Shown here in pieces: positions 45,071-56,400 of a DNA stretch of 64,000 nt; within the stretch, counting starts at the first letter, position 1, and each line of letters begins with the position of its first letter. A program made the translations under genes and the position numbers. Under the pieces are notes generated by a model. That model saw only the letters and a program-made list of their open reading frames with translations. It ran no database searches and was not told the origin of the DNA. The stretch comes from Clitopilus passeckerianus (Eukaryota; Basidiomycota; Agaricomycetes; Agaricales; Entolomataceae): NCBI GenBank assembly GCA_944990035.1, contig CALYLX010000141.1, forward strand, positions 558,001-622,000. The letters are read 5' to 3'.

Positions 45071-47421
45071 ATGGATGCTTCCATTTCTCCGGAGGCGGAA
45101 TCGCCTCAAGCATACCTGGAAACGGAAGATATAGAGCATGCCATTCAAAATCTTGCGAACTATCTGTCGTCCAATGTACTCCAGGAATCTCTACATTCGA
45201 GTTCAGACGACGCTAGTGAAGGCCCTCTACTAGAAGCAGCCCCAAATCTTCTTTCGTTCTACGACAGGCACCTTGACTCCACGCAGCAGCTTCTACATGT
45301 TGTACCTAGCTCGTCCATTGTGGGAAGGATTGCCTCTGTCTTCGATCTGTCATGGCAAGAGGCTCAGCTGAGCGGCGAACCTTTGCCAGCAGCACATGAG
45401 AATGCACATTTTCCGTACCCGGACGAGGAAATGTGCTCAAGCCCCGGAAAGGACGCGAGATGTGTTCTTCGAAGGTATCTTCATGGTCCAGGTACATTTG
45501 GACCTCGAATAGCGTCAACACTTCTGCTTCGGCCTCGTTCGAAGTTATGGGAGACATTCTTCTGCCTTGACAAGGACCAACCCCAGGATTCGCTGACTTC
45601 CGATATCCTTTGGGAGGATTGGGCACCCACTATAAATGGAGAGAAGCTTGACACTCTGTCAAGTACCGAAAATTGTCTTCCTCCGGAGACACAGCACTTA
45701 CTTCAAGAAGCGGCCAAACGGTTTTCGCCTGCTTTGGTCTTCCAGTTCTTCTCCCAGACAGCTGAGGCTGAAGAAGTCCTTCGGAACCTATGTTCCGCAC
45801 CAATTCTTTCCCCATTTCCCTGGGTCGGCTGTCGTGCTGGTGATACCAGCTCAAGCATCCCGTCTTCAAGCCACGTCAAACCTGGGATCGATGCAGACGA
45901 TGTTATTGGGCAGATCATTCCCCCCCAAGGTCAATCGAACAAAATCCAGGTTCGACGAAGCGCACGCCTCGAGTCGAAAGCTCGAAATAAAGCCACTACC
46001 GAGGATAAAGCTCGCCCCTCAAAGCGTCGTCGGACGGGCAAGCACCAACCTACCGTTTCCTTTGGGGATACGATGCTAGCACCACCTCGGATTGTTGACT
46101 CCCAATTGAATGATAGTACGGCGACCGCTATATCAGTCCTTCAACACGTAAGCCCCACATCACTCTCAGTGGTCTCAGAAATCTCAGAACGATATAGGCG
46201 TGGCATCGTGCCGTACAAGCCGACGCTACCTTTATTCTATTTCGCGCAGGAAGGTTAGAACGTATAGGAATACGGCATCGGGCAAGCAATACCCTGTACT
46301 TGACCGAGCTTATGGATACTGCAGCACCACAGATTCCATATGGCGCACTGCAAATAGGCTTGTATATCTGTGTATTGAAGGATCTACTCTCCCGAGTTCC
46401 CAAATACGTAAAAAACGACCAATCAAGGAGCACTCAGACTCGTCTCCTCAATGAGAGTCGTTGGCCGCCGAGTACGTCACGCCGTCGGACGAGAGCCTTA
46501 ACCTCTCAGGAGATAATCGAACAAAATGGGCTCCGGGTACGCCTCATGTAATCGATAATTCGACGAGGCTAATGGAACTTGTAGGACGCACTGGCTCATG
46601 GTGTTTCGCGCCACCTACTCCTCCTTCGTTTTCAATACCAAACGTTAAACACACCTCATGCATCCGCTTTTTTCCGAGTACAAACGGCTCCCAAGCCGAA
46701 AGAAAGATATTCAGCGGAAGAATGGATTCGACTTACAGCCCTCAACTACATAGCTCGCGGAGCCACTGGCGACGTTTACGAAGGGAAGCTTGACGTTCCT
46801 GTGACCAAAGAATCTGCGTTGCAGTGCAACATTGTTCTTAAACTTGCCATATACCCTCTCCAAAGAAAACGACTACGGCATGAATTTTCAATGTACAAGC
46901 ATCTAAATGGCTCAGGGGTCACCGGAATACCAGCAATATTTGGACTCTTTCAAGATTCGGAGACACGTGCACTCGCCCTGGTCATGGAGGACCTTGGAGA
47001 ATGTGCCTTAAACCGTCAGATCGATCCCGACAACGGTTCGAAATTCTACTTCTCTGATCAAGAAAAGTAGGTTCACCGTGATTATTTTCGGAGTCTTTGC
47101 GGCCGCTGATTACCTGCCTCTAACTATAGAGCCCAATTCCTCTCAATATTGGGCAAGATACACGATGCCGGTGTTAGGCATCGAGATATCCGACCTGAAA
47201 ACCTGCTCTTGAATGGGCAAGGGAGAGCATCTATCATAGACTTCGACCGCGCTCTCATCGGTGCGAGCCAGTCTTCACGAGAGAAGGAACGCCAGCATCT
47301 CATCAGACTTTTACACGGCGATTACTGGGCTCCATACGAGCAGTCCAGTCTGACGGAGCATGATGCTGATTATGAATCATATTCAGGACCATCCTCGGAG
47401 GAAGAATACTCTTTAGAGTGA
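45071..47421 (+). CDS. kinase-domain protein with shared middle domain, intact member
   Basis: Exons 45071-46147, 46198-46536, 46585-47066, 47130-47421 (729 aa). Introns 1 and 2 sit exactly where those of the 5.87 kb gene sit. The N-terminal domain has LRRYLHGPGTFGPRIASTLL. A basic patch (SKRRRTGK) precedes the middle domain AWHRAVQADATF, IGIRHRASNTLYLT, LQIGLY. The kinase part is complete: Gly-rich loop IARGATGDVYEG, Lys in NIVLKLAIY, Glu in RHEFSMYKHL, catalytic loop VRHRDIRPENLLL and metal-binding IIDFDRAL (DFD). It is likely the only copy here with a functional kinase. Its substrate is unknown. Start ATG 45071 is the first in the open frame; it lies 180 bp downstream of the nuclease/pseudokinase gene. 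Confidence 0.75.
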
Positions 47422-47525
47422 ACCGTTTCATCTGAAAGGAGACGACAAATGAAGGGTTTCCCTCGCTGCGATTTTCAGCGGATGGAAATTTAGTTTACAT
47501 TAGTGCTACGGTACTATCTTTATAT

Positions 47526-49657
47526 CTATTCCGTTTTTCGAATACTAAAAACCCTTGATATTCTGTCTGAGAATTTGCGCCTTCGTATGGTTGAGAAATC
47601 ACCACCAATCGCTTGGGTCCTGGACTTTAAAGCTTGTCGAGATCCTGCTTCCTCCCTCTTCCCTCCAACCTCCGACACATTTGCACTTGAGGGGGGTGGT
47701 ACATTGCTAACATCCGAAGTAGTCGAATTGTCGGTGGAAACATCCGCCCCAGCAATGACTGGTTCATTGTATAATAGTTCGCTACGGCCGGCGGAATCGT
47801 CCTGTCGCCTATGAAGTGAAGCATCACCTCCGGCGACTAGGTCTTGAGCCTTCCAGAGTATTAGTAGGGTTCACTATACTCACACTTAAACGTACCATCT
47901 GCTCGAATTTTGACGGAAATGTCTTCGAAAGCCTGACCGCTCTACAACGCTAGTTTAAGAAAGGCACGGTAAGCATCAGATTATCGAGAAAAACTAGAAG
48001 CACAAACCTCCAAGTACCACCGCATACTCGTGAGAGGTGGAGGAATCCAGTCTCTACGAGGCAGCGCCTCATCTACGAAGTCGATTGACTTGATATAACT
48101 TGTATATCTTTGGTCATCTTCAGCGAGCAGAGCCTCAAGGCCGTGCTGCAGGTCGTCGCAGGGTTCCGCCAAAGGAAGATAATATACCAATGCCTTCACG
48201 AGAGTGGGCGGCTTCGCATTGGTTCTCGGCTTTTGAGACAAAGCCACGAGCATCAACTTGAGATACATTTTGGCTATGGCGGTTTCCGCCTCGACCGGTT
48301 TGATATAACGGGAGGCCGCGCGAGATGGGTCGGCGAGAAAGTCTGACAATGAGGCATGGATGATTCGGATGGGTATGCTTCCTCTGTTCTTGAAGGGAGG
48401 AACCTCCAAAAGAGAATGCATGTCCGCCAAATGGTAATAAACTTGGCCCGCATCCAATAAGAGAGTGTCGTCGAAAAAGGCGGGTGAATGATTCGCTGTG
48501 TCGTCTAGTAGTCGCAGGGCTGAATACGGAAAAAGCAACACCATAATGATGGCTTGAACGTATTCAAAGGACTCCTCCAAAACCGAGTCGAGGATAAAGA
48601 TGTACAGGGCGTCTAATTCTTCAAAGGGGCGATCTGTTGAACGGGATGGTGGCTTGATTCCCATCACAACCTCGAGGCTGCGGCGAGGATCTTTACGAGG
48701 TGAAGCCACATATTTGACGACCGTAGAGGCGTAAATGAATTGGCCTGAGGATTTTTCGATCAAGGTCGTAATAATGTCGTCGGAGGGCCATGAGTCGTCA
48801 ACAAAATGATTCTTCCTTCTGATTTCGGCGAACTTGCATCGCAAGAAGAGCTGGATGTCTTTGTCAGGATCATGTGTATGATCGAGGACAATCCGACTAG
48901 TGACTCGCGCTAGAGAATCGTCGGCGAAGCTCTCGCGGAGCTGACGTTCCGGCCTGCTAGCAATAAGGAAGGACACTGGAAGGTTGTGTTCGCACGCAAA
49001 AGACACGGTCTTCAAGATTTCATCTTGTGAATCCTCTCCGGAACACTCGTCCAAGCCGTCAATGACAATGATGATGGGGTGCTGTATAGTCTCAGAGACT
49101 GCCTTGAGAGGTCGTATGACAAGTCGGTCCATTTGGGTCTTGAGATTCTTCCCAAAGATGCCCACATCGCTCTCAATGGCTTTCGCTATGTAAGGTCGGA
49201 TTTCAGCGACGGAAGACACGAGCTGGTATGAAATAGTCGCCACCAGAGCAGTCTTCACGTTTCTTCCAGGTGCAGTTCGGAAGAAAAAGAACGTCCCTCC
49301 GAGCATTCCTTGCTCTTCCCACCGTTCGGCAAGCGTCTGGGCGATAGCTGACTTCCCAGCGCCAGCAGGACCACTGAGCCACATGACTGGCTTCCGATTG
49401 GGATCGCGTGCCCAGGCATCGACGTTGTCCAGTAGAGCGATACGGGTCTCCGGATGGCATTTTGGAGGGTCGAAGCGTTCGGCAGCATTATGGAGTGCAC
49501 CCAAGGCACTTTTCTGAACCAAAAGATCGATACTAGCGTCTATCCAAAGGAATTTATACCAAGGTTAGAATCGTCAATACGAAGACGAACCTCGTCCACT
49601 GGAAACATTGAGGAAGCTCCCATTGTAGATGGATACTCGGTTGGCCTTTTGGAACAT
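47526..49657 (-). CDS. NACHT-domain NTPase (STAND/NLR-like)
   Basis: Exons 49657-49587, 49532-48008, 47941-47886, 47808-47526 (644 aa); the last junction (donor GTGTGAG) is one of two options. The N-terminus MFQKANRVSIYNGSFLNVSSG is the usual lead of mushroom NACHT proteins. The NACHT domain has Walker A LSGPAGAGKSAIAQTLA, Walker B IIIVIDGLDEC, and sensor-like FLIASRPERQLRESF. It ends with a winged-helix-like region (IRIIHASLSDFLADPSR). No C-terminal WD40 or ankyrin repeats follow; the tail is Ser/Arg-rich. Such NTPases act in fungal non-self recognition and programmed cell death, but many are uncharacterised. It lies tail to tail with the intact kinase gene. Confidence 0.8.
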
Positions 49658-50019
49658 TGGCCAAGTCGAGGTGGTATTAGAAGAACATGAGGTTTGGCGG
49701 CGCACGTGCCTGAACAACGACCTTGTACTGCCTCGGGCCGGGATTGCCGAAGGTAGGCTCTGCACCATTCTCAAAAGCTAGAAGACCACTCTTTATGGCG
49801 AAACCCACGCATTTGCTACAGGTCTTGGCGTAATTAACTACCATGGACGGGACGGCATGGTCCTCTTACCCACACGATAACGAAGGAAATTCAATGATGG
49901 CCAAATTACGGCGTACACTAGCAAGGTAAAAGTCAGCGATAAACTCAACTCGTTCCAGGACGAAACTTCTTTCATAGCCGTTGTAAATATCTAGGTCAGA
50001 CCTTTGATTCTGGTCTTTT
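49658..50019. other. intergenic
   Basis: NACHT gene promoter and the 3' flank of the next leftward ORF. No feature recognised. Confidence 0.35.
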
Positions 50020-50724
50020 TCACAGTTCTACTACGGAAACATCGTCAATGAAGGAGTAAGCGACGCCTCGACCCCCATAAAACCGTATAGTGTCGTTCCC
50101 CTTGGCCAAAACGGTATACGCATATTCCTTCCACCCATGGTATCCTCTAATACTATCGATCCTGCCTTGGTTCCAGTAGATGTCCACGAAGGCAACCAGC
50201 TCGTAGTTGGGACCGCTGTAAGAGCTATCACAGAAGAATGAGAAGTTGTAGAGCTTTCCTGGTGTTGTGGCGAGCGGTGCGACGGGATTTATCCACCCAG
50301 CCTGTAGATTGGGCTCTCCAAAGCCCAACGTTCTCAAGCTTCCGCCAGAATGTGCGTACGTCGGGTTGTGTGCAATTGAAGCGTCCTTGTAACCTCGGAG
50401 AGGTGTTCCTACTATCCATGTTGCCGTTCCGTTGGTTGAGCAGACCTCAACCCCGCCTGCGCAAATAAATTCTTCGAAACCTCCGTCTTTCACTAGATTT
50501 TCGGCTGGCTTGACCAGTAGGGCGCCTAAACGTCGGTACGCATATGATGAGAAGAGATTCGGATAAAAGGAAGAAATCAGTTCACACCATGAACTATACT
50601 CGCAGCTAGAGCAAACTTGAGGGCGCGTAGAAGAGGGAAGATCGATTAAGGATGTCAACCTCTGAAGGTCCTGCGTCAAATCGTCTATCTTTATACGTCT
50701 ACTAAGCTCCGTAGAAGTAGGCAA
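50020..50724 (-). CDS. carbohydrate-binding-like beta-sandwich protein, N-terminus uncertain
   Basis: The open frame reads ENLVKDGGFEEF, then GWINPVAPLATTPGKLYNFSF, ELVAFVDIYWNQGRID, KEYAYTVLAKGNDTIRFYG and VAYSFIDDVSVVEL. This pattern (NLVKDGGFE, a W/G-rich centre, DDVSV at the end) fits the galactose-binding-like/CBM4-type fold seen in secreted fungal proteins. The frame has no ATG in the open 5' part (a TTG opens it), and no signal peptide is visible. A possible acceptor lies at about 50524 (TTTAG). TATAAAGATA at about 50697-50688 may be its promoter, leaving little room for an upstream exon. The gene may have lost its first exon. Confidence 0.5.
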   Translation of the reverse strand: MPTSTELSRRIKIDDLTQDLQRLTSLIDLPSSTRPQVCSSCEYSSWCELISSFYPNLFSSYAYRRLGALLVKPAENLVKDGGFEEFICAGGVEVCSTNGTATWIVGTPLRGYKDASIAHNPTYAHSGGSLRTLGFGEPNLQAGWINPVAPLATTPGKLYNFSFFCDSSYSGPNYELVAFVDIYWNQGRIDSIRGYHGWKEYAYTVLAKGNDTIRFYGGRGVAYSFIDDVSVVEL

Positions 50725-51649
50725 ACGAAGTAAGCCGCTTGGGGGGATACAGCTTCTCCATCCCTTCAGTTAGGCAATGGAAGACTTGGCTCCTTCGTAT
50801 TGGATGTACGCCTCACCGGGAGAATTATCCTGCTTCAAGTTGATGCGCACTATACCCTCTCATATCAGAAGCCCGACAAAGCTGGACCTTGGCTTCAGTC
50901 TGCTACTCAATCGCAGGCCCGAGGTCTGTACGACCAACCGCGGTGCTGCAGATATACAGAATTACTCCAGCCTTGAAGCTTTGAAGGTTGAAGGGTTCTA
51001 TTAACCAAGAATACAGCATGGGTGAGTGGGCGGCAACAACATCAGCGTATCTCATCTAAATAATTAGAGCCCGGTACGTCGCAGTAGAAACAGAAATGTA
51101 AGAGCAACGAACATAGTAAGATATGTAAAGTTGACAAAAATTCAAAAGGTCCGTGATACGACTACCATCTTCCACACAATATGCGTTATCCTCCACCTTC
51201 GCCCTCTGGTAACACATGTCGTTGGTCCGCTCCCTGGATTTGCAGCACAAGCAATGCCTCTAGTAAGACCAGGTGTGACGGGCTCGTGAGAGCCCACCAG
51301 AATACATGGAGGACCAGGATCGCCATCATGCGACCAACCGGACCCAGGAGGTCTTGTATCGCTGAACATGGGGAACATGACTTTGGTGCCAAGGAGCATT
51401 GGTGGAAGTGTAAACGGGGTCGGCGACCTGTGGGTGGGTTGTTGCTCTTGTCACTTGTGTGGGTGCCGAGGGAGGACGGCAAGACCTGGAGTAGGAACAG
51501 GATGACAGTCTCCAGATATAGCGGGAGTCGAGGTTGCTTGGTCCTAGGTGAAAGCGTCATGCTCCTGACGCGAGAGATAGCTGGGTCAGGGTCACTGAGG
51601 TGCAGCAAAATGCTCAACAGCACCCGAATTCCCGTGACCTCAAGTCTGG
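50725..51649. other. intergenic, possible continuation of the Skt5 relic
   Basis: The minus strand from 51620 to 51180 has long but featureless open frames that are Pro/Ser rich. They could be the decayed C-terminal tail of the relic at 51650-52360, but no specific motif supports this. Confidence 0.25.
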
Positions 51650-52360
51650 ACAGAGTTTGTTAGAGTCGATGAACAGGTGGAGTCGCAATTAACAGACCTT
51701 GGTGTTTGACTTGATAGGGGGCCTGCAGGACCTTCGGTCCTCCAGCTCTGATTTCCGCACGGTAATCCCAGCAAAGTTGACGCCTCGTTCAAAAGAACCC
51801 TTGGCATGGGGAACTACTCGCAGTCCCTTCCGAGCATGAACCATGCTTCGGGATATCCTCCGCAGGTAGCAGCTTCGGCATCACGAACAACCAACGAGCC
51901 TTGCAGGAAATGTGGTCCGCATAAGCACCACCGGCATGCCACTATGCAGCTTCCGATGGGATGGCGGCCGAAACGTTGAGGACGGGTGCCAACCGGAGAA
52001 TAGTGGGGACAGCGACTTGGAGGGCTGCGCCAGCTGAGTAACGCTGATCACTGCAACAACAACTGCAGGACCGACGAGAGCATCGGTAGTAGTGGCAGTG
52101 CTGAGGTGCTTGTCGACCAGAAAGCTGACATCCCCAACCCAGGATATCCTGAGATTTGGATCGTGGTTGGTGTTCTGGGCGGCTTGGATAGCGCCAAGCA
52201 GGGGTTGAGGGAGGGAGAGAAGGGGAGCGCCCAGATGATGTTGCTGGTGGTGGAGAGGGAACTTTAGAAAAGGTTCGGGTGTTGCTCGACGTGGTATAGG
52301 TCCGGGATGTGCTTGGACGGTAGTCTTGGTGGATGGGTGGCTGGGCATGGGCTGGCGACA
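51650..52360 (-). pseudogene. relic of a Skt5/Chs4-like Sel1-repeat protein
   Basis: Minus-strand pieces lie in different frames. First is a Pro/Ser-rich lead (about 52360-52230). Then comes GAIQAAQNTNHDPNLRISWV with GDVSFLVDKH, like the segment that precedes the repeats in chitin synthase regulators. Last is VRDAEAATCGGYPEAWFMLG followed by RDCE and a stop, which is a Sel1-repeat pattern (A-x-x-G-x-x-x-A-W-x-x-L-G-R-D-x-E). Frame changes are needed between the pieces, and further repeats are missing. The assignment rests on two short motifs, so it is tentative. Confidence 0.45.
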
Positions 52361-53315
52361 CGTTGAGCGATGAAGACGTTCGCTGTCGTATCTGAGGCAG
52401 GGCGAGTCGACCACCGGAAGCAGCACCGTAAGGCTCTTGCTATGTTTGATCCTAAAAGAAACGGATTCGATTTTGAAACACCGTGTTTTATGCAATTGAA
52501 CGTACCCGTATGATGTGATAACAAACGTTCCCTCGACAATCCTAAAAGTAGGATGCATTGAAGGTAGCCATGAAGTAGGCTCGATATGATGATTTGCCAT
52601 GTTTTGCGATAGCTATTGCCAGCGAAAGGCCGAAGAGAAGGGCCTTGGCTGAAAGCCGAATAGCTCGTATGCGCGAACGCGGATGCTGGGGACCTTATGC
52701 GTGCTTGATGTTGACACTTAAGAAGCATAGGGGTGTTCGGCCCACAGCGTGCTTCGTGGCCAACATGGGTGAAATTTTAGGGGCAACCGGGCGCGCTGGC
52801 TGGGCAATGGGCAGGCTCCAAAGCTTCCAACGACTGAATGGATGGCAGGATAGTCAGAATCCGCAAGCTTGTCGAACAGTTGAAACGCACCTGTGCCAGA
52901 TTTGCTTGTGAGCTAGCTAGCGTTTGATGGGCAGTGTCGTGTTCGGAACAGACACCAGAGCACTAATCAGATATCCTAGAGGTAGGACTTAACGTTAAAC
53001 CACGTCGTCAAGAATCGGAATGAAGGAACTTACATTTGACAGTCCTTGACCGACCAACGCTCCAGACGTGCCATTGGCGGAATGCTTCAACAACGGCTGA
53101 GTGCTTCTTCATGCATGCTCGCCTTCACAGACCTAATACCGTGTTTTATTGAGACTTTCAAGGTTGACAAGCCGTAATTTTGTTCAGGAGTCTGAGTAGG
53201 CAGACAGGGAGGTAGATGTTGAACGCCTAGGCGAGGCACCGGAATCGGAATCGGAAATGTGGCTTATTTGGCTAGACTGGCTTGAGCAAATAAACCCATC
53301 AGCGAAATGAATCCC
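52361..53315. other. intergenic
   Basis: No gene recognised. ORFs on both strands (for example 52728-52264 minus) look non-coding. Confidence 0.3.
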
Positions 53316-53600
53316 TCACCATTCTGCCTCCCATAGAATCTTCCCTTGCGGGTTGTCCGTCTGAGTTCTCTCTGCTGTACCATCACTCGCGACATCCAGG
53401 ATCCGGAAGCGCTTGCCAGCAAACCTTGGATGACAGGAGATCCCTATTCTTGCTTCTGGCTTGAGAAATGAACGATCGTTTACATTTCGCTTGTCATTGA
53501 AATGGACTAGCCAGCTATGCCATGCGGAAACAACACGACTGTCGAAGAGACTCGGGTGTGAGCCGAAATAGCTAAGAGAGCTTGCTCTATAAAGAGTCAT
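53316..53600 (-). CDS. hypothetical ORF, 94 codons
   Basis: Open frame with AWHSWLVHFNDKRNVNDRSF, CHPRFAGKRFRILDVASDG and ILWEAEW at its end. It has no signal peptide and no recognised family. The end coincides with GTGAGG, so it could be an exon of a longer gene. Included only as a possibility. Confidence 0.2.
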   Translation of the reverse strand: MTLYRASSLSYFGSHPSLFDSRVVSAWHSWLVHFNDKRNVNDRSFLKPEARIGISCHPRFAGKRFRILDVASDGTAERTQTDNPQGKILWEAEW

Positions 53601-53706
53601 TTAGGAATAAGGGACCTGCACTTCTTTTCCTTGTCGTGAGCCTCAGTAACCGTCTCGGTACGTTTATCCACCACTGATTGATATCTATTTCTCATTGGGC
53701 CTAGAT

Positions 53707-53991
53707 ATGAAGAATCTCTACTCAGGCTTAGCCTTCCTTTCTCTCTTTGCGCTCAGCGTTTCCGCGCAAACTGCCACGCCGATGTGCATCCAAGACGCCT
53801 CGCAGTGTCCCTCACCCTGCCGAACACCCCCTCAACTGAAATGTCGCACAGGTTATAAAATGGTCGATACTGTTGGCGATGCACCGTGCTGCTGCCCTAC
53901 ACGAAGATGTGCACTGGACTCTCCGCAGCCCGACCCGCCTGTAACGTCGGAAGGTGGGCAAGAAGCAATCGAAGTGACGATCGGGGGATGA
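53707..53991 (+). CDS. small secreted Cys-rich protein, 94 aa
   Basis: The start MKNLYSGLAFLSLFALSVSA is a strong signal peptide. The mature part has eight Cys: MCIQDASQCPSPC, LKCRTG, PCCCPTRRC. The tail is acidic and Pro-rich. The C-C-C cluster is reminiscent of hydrophobins, but the spacing does not match, so no family is assigned. Single exon. A shorter relative-looking peptide lies at 54656. Confidence 0.55.
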   Translation: MKNLYSGLAFLSLFALSVSAQTATPMCIQDASQCPSPCRTPPQLKCRTGYKMVDTVGDAPCCCPTRRCALDSPQPDPPVTSEGGQEAIEVTIGG

Positions 53992-54655
53992 GAAACTGAT
54001 TGAGCGTGTTGGACGGGGACTAGGTTATGGAGGTCGGACTAGATGGTTCTATGATTGGAGTTAGATCTGTATCCGGACAGTCTAGCGTCTACCATTCCGT
54101 TGCATTCTTCGTCTGACAAATACGACTCTATGTGCTCATGTACCACAAAGGCGTTAGTGCAACAAAGTTTAAACGCTCAGCGTGGTTGACGTCGTGGGTA
54201 GGTCGAAGATATGCATTGAACACGGTATATCGTCGACAAGTCACTCGTGGCTGGAATACAGCGCTCGATGTTGGCCGTCAACAGTTGACATGAGTGGGTA
54301 TCCGCAATACTGCACCGTGCACCTGACCCTTTCTGTGAGCGACGTCGCATCAGATACGGCCCCTGGTTCTTACATATCAATGCCAGCCCCAGGGGTCGTA
54401 GATATTAGAGTTCCTTCCGCGGTATCAGGCACCGATACGATAATTGTCGGACATTATGGTGATGAGGCACATCGTGAAATGACATGGGAAAGGCATGATC
54501 TTAGAGTTTCAAGGCCCGAATGCACTTAAATACAGGAGGTAAGGATTAGAGAGGTTACGGCTACCCACTTCCCATAAGTGAGCGAGGAAAGGTAAGGCTT
54601 GTTTACACTCCCCTCGTGAGGTTTTCCTGGTTCAAATCTCACATGCCCCGCACAG
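53992..54655. other. intergenic
   Basis: An 115-codon frame (54182-54529) has no ATG start and no recognisable feature. Nothing else seen. Confidence 0.3.
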
Positions 54656-54808
54656 ATGAAGCTCCTCACGGCCGTTCCAATGCTTGCAACCATCTTGATC
54701 ACCGGCTCCGTCCTTGCAGTTTCCACAGAATCTCTCATCGGCTGCACGCAGAGCAAAGACTGTCCACCCTGCTGCCACCTGTCGCCACCTAGCCTACTCG
54801 CGCATTAA
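54656..54808 (+). CDS. very small secreted Cys-containing peptide, 50 aa
   Basis: MKLLTAVPMLATILITGSVLA is a typical signal peptide. The remaining 29 residues contain GCTQSKDCPPCCHLSPPS, four Cys with a C-C pair as in the neighbour at 53707. It ends early after SLLAH, so it may be a truncated sibling or the first exon of a longer gene. Confidence 0.4.
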   Translation: MKLLTAVPMLATILITGSVLAVSTESLIGCTQSKDCPPCCHLSPPSLLAH

Positions 54809-54949
54809 TACCAATTGGCAGAGGAGTACCGAATCTAGTATCTCTGTATTGTGTATTATAATTCCGTGCATTACGTGGGTTGGGGAGCCGTACTATTATA
54901 TCATTGCCCAGCAGTTGCTATACGTATCAGAAAACGCTACGTGGAGTCC

Positions 54950-56400
54950 TCAAAGTAGACCCTCTGAGTAGTAACTCTTTCTTTTGACAATCCCGTAGTC
55001 GAGAAGAGTGTTTTGAAGTATCGTTTCCTTGACTGCAGCAACGACCAGTCGAGCCGTCAATTCCTGATGCTCCCCTCCGACTTCGATCAGGCTAGCAGTT
55101 GGATGAAACAGCCGTTGAGTACAGAGTGATGAAGGCTGGCGAAAAAAAAAATCAGACTTACAATGGATAAATAGATAACATCGCACGATTACACTGCGTG
55201 AATCTCGAGAGAATGTACTTCACTACTACATTAATGTCTATCGGTCTAGGGATCTGCCATCCGAGGAGGTACGTCTCTAAAGGGGCCTAGATGACGAAGA
55301 ATACTCTCAACTCTGGAGGTCAATTGTACAAATTCAACTGTCTAGATAAACTCACCTTATCTAATTTCAACTTGAACTCAGATAAATCGGTGAAGAATAG
55401 TACCACCGATGTCCGGCGAAACCAGTTGGAGTTGACGACAGCGTCGAACAGGTTCAACGAGTCCATTAACCTGTTCTATAGAAGCAAGCGGTAAGAAACC
55501 CGAAATGCTGCGCTGTGTGAGAAAGATCATACTTGCTCATCGTAGTCGGCCAATGAGACGCAGAACAGCAGGGAGGTAACGTTATCGAAGTACTCTACCG
55601 ATTTCTTTCCCGTTATGCACAATCTAAAACGCTGCAAGTTAGATATTTTCCCCTAATTTCAACACGAAACACAAACTCATGCGTTCCCCTGGCAAGCCGA
55701 GTCTCAGTGAAGTCCACGGACGAGCCACAGGCCCGGGATTGATGAATATCCTGCGTTGTTGGCATATAGCAGGATGAAGCAATACGCGGTGCTTCTCTCA
55801 TGAAACTAGTCCGTAGAGGTCAGTCAAGTAACCAGGGAATACAGAAATCTCTTACTATATTGCCTGGTGCTCACGGTCGAACGAAGAGATCCCGCTATCT
55901 GACGGACTTGATGTTATAGATTCCGAGATAGTGCGTAGGGTGTCCGCTATTTCAAGCGGAAGATCCAAAGACCTAGTTCCCTGAGGTGCTTGCCGGTAGC
56001 TTAGAACCCTTTCGACGAGGACCGCGTCGTCGTCTTCAATGTAGTCAAGGTCCGCTCCGTTGCCGTATCTGAACCGAAGCAAGGCCTGTGAAACACGCAG
56101 GGCAGTGTTGCGAATAGTTGCGCGAAAGAATTCGAGCTTAGCCGGTGTGTATTCAGGCTCCTCCTCGAAGGAGAGTTTCAGATTCTGAATTACACTATGT
56201 TTATCTGACTCCGAAGACCCTGCTAGAATGGTCAGCCGTATCCTGAACAAGAGATGACTGGGCGCTTAAAACGAACCGAGGAGCAGGAGTTTGGGTTTAT
56301 AGGGGAGCCGCTGTTTGTCCTCCTCAATCTGCTTATCTATCGTCTTAGACTTAGCTCGTGTTTCCCTGGCTTTCGCTTGCCCTGCGGAGAAGAGATACAT
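54950..56400 (-). CDS. highly diverged heterotrimeric G-protein alpha subunit-like protein
   Basis: Exons 56400-56277, 56222-55856, 55805-55673, 55631-55533, 55475-55356, 55286-55162, 55091-54950 (about 369 aa, normal for G-alpha). Family landmarks align in order: AKSKTIDKQIEED, KPKLLLL, YMPTTQDIHQSR, TETRL, YFDNVTSLLFCVSLADYDE, NRLMDSLNLFDAVVNSNWF, SVVLFFTDLSEFKLKLDK, VVAAVKETILQNTLLDYGIV. The nucleotide-binding motifs are ruined. The P-loop is AGSSESDKHS instead of GAGESGKST. Switch II DVGGQRSERKKW is reduced to CITGKK. NKKD is FTDL, and the TCAT loop is missing. No stop breaks the frame. The true start may be upstream, since an acceptor-like CTTCTCCGCAG lies inside the first exon. Last intron choice is uncertain. 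Confidence 0.7.

Noticed and set aside
54182..54529. 115-codon plus-strand open frame
   Set aside because: Opens without ATG, has no family features and no splice-supported extension.
54560..54650. Apparent tRNA on the plus strand (GGTTCAAATC T-arm-like word)
   Set aside because: Acceptor, D and anticodon stems could not be paired, and the following bases are the leader of the peptide at 54656.
55290..55494. Plus-strand ORF with Asn/Ser/Lys-rich sequence
   Set aside because: It is the antisense of G-alpha exons 5-6 and their intron.
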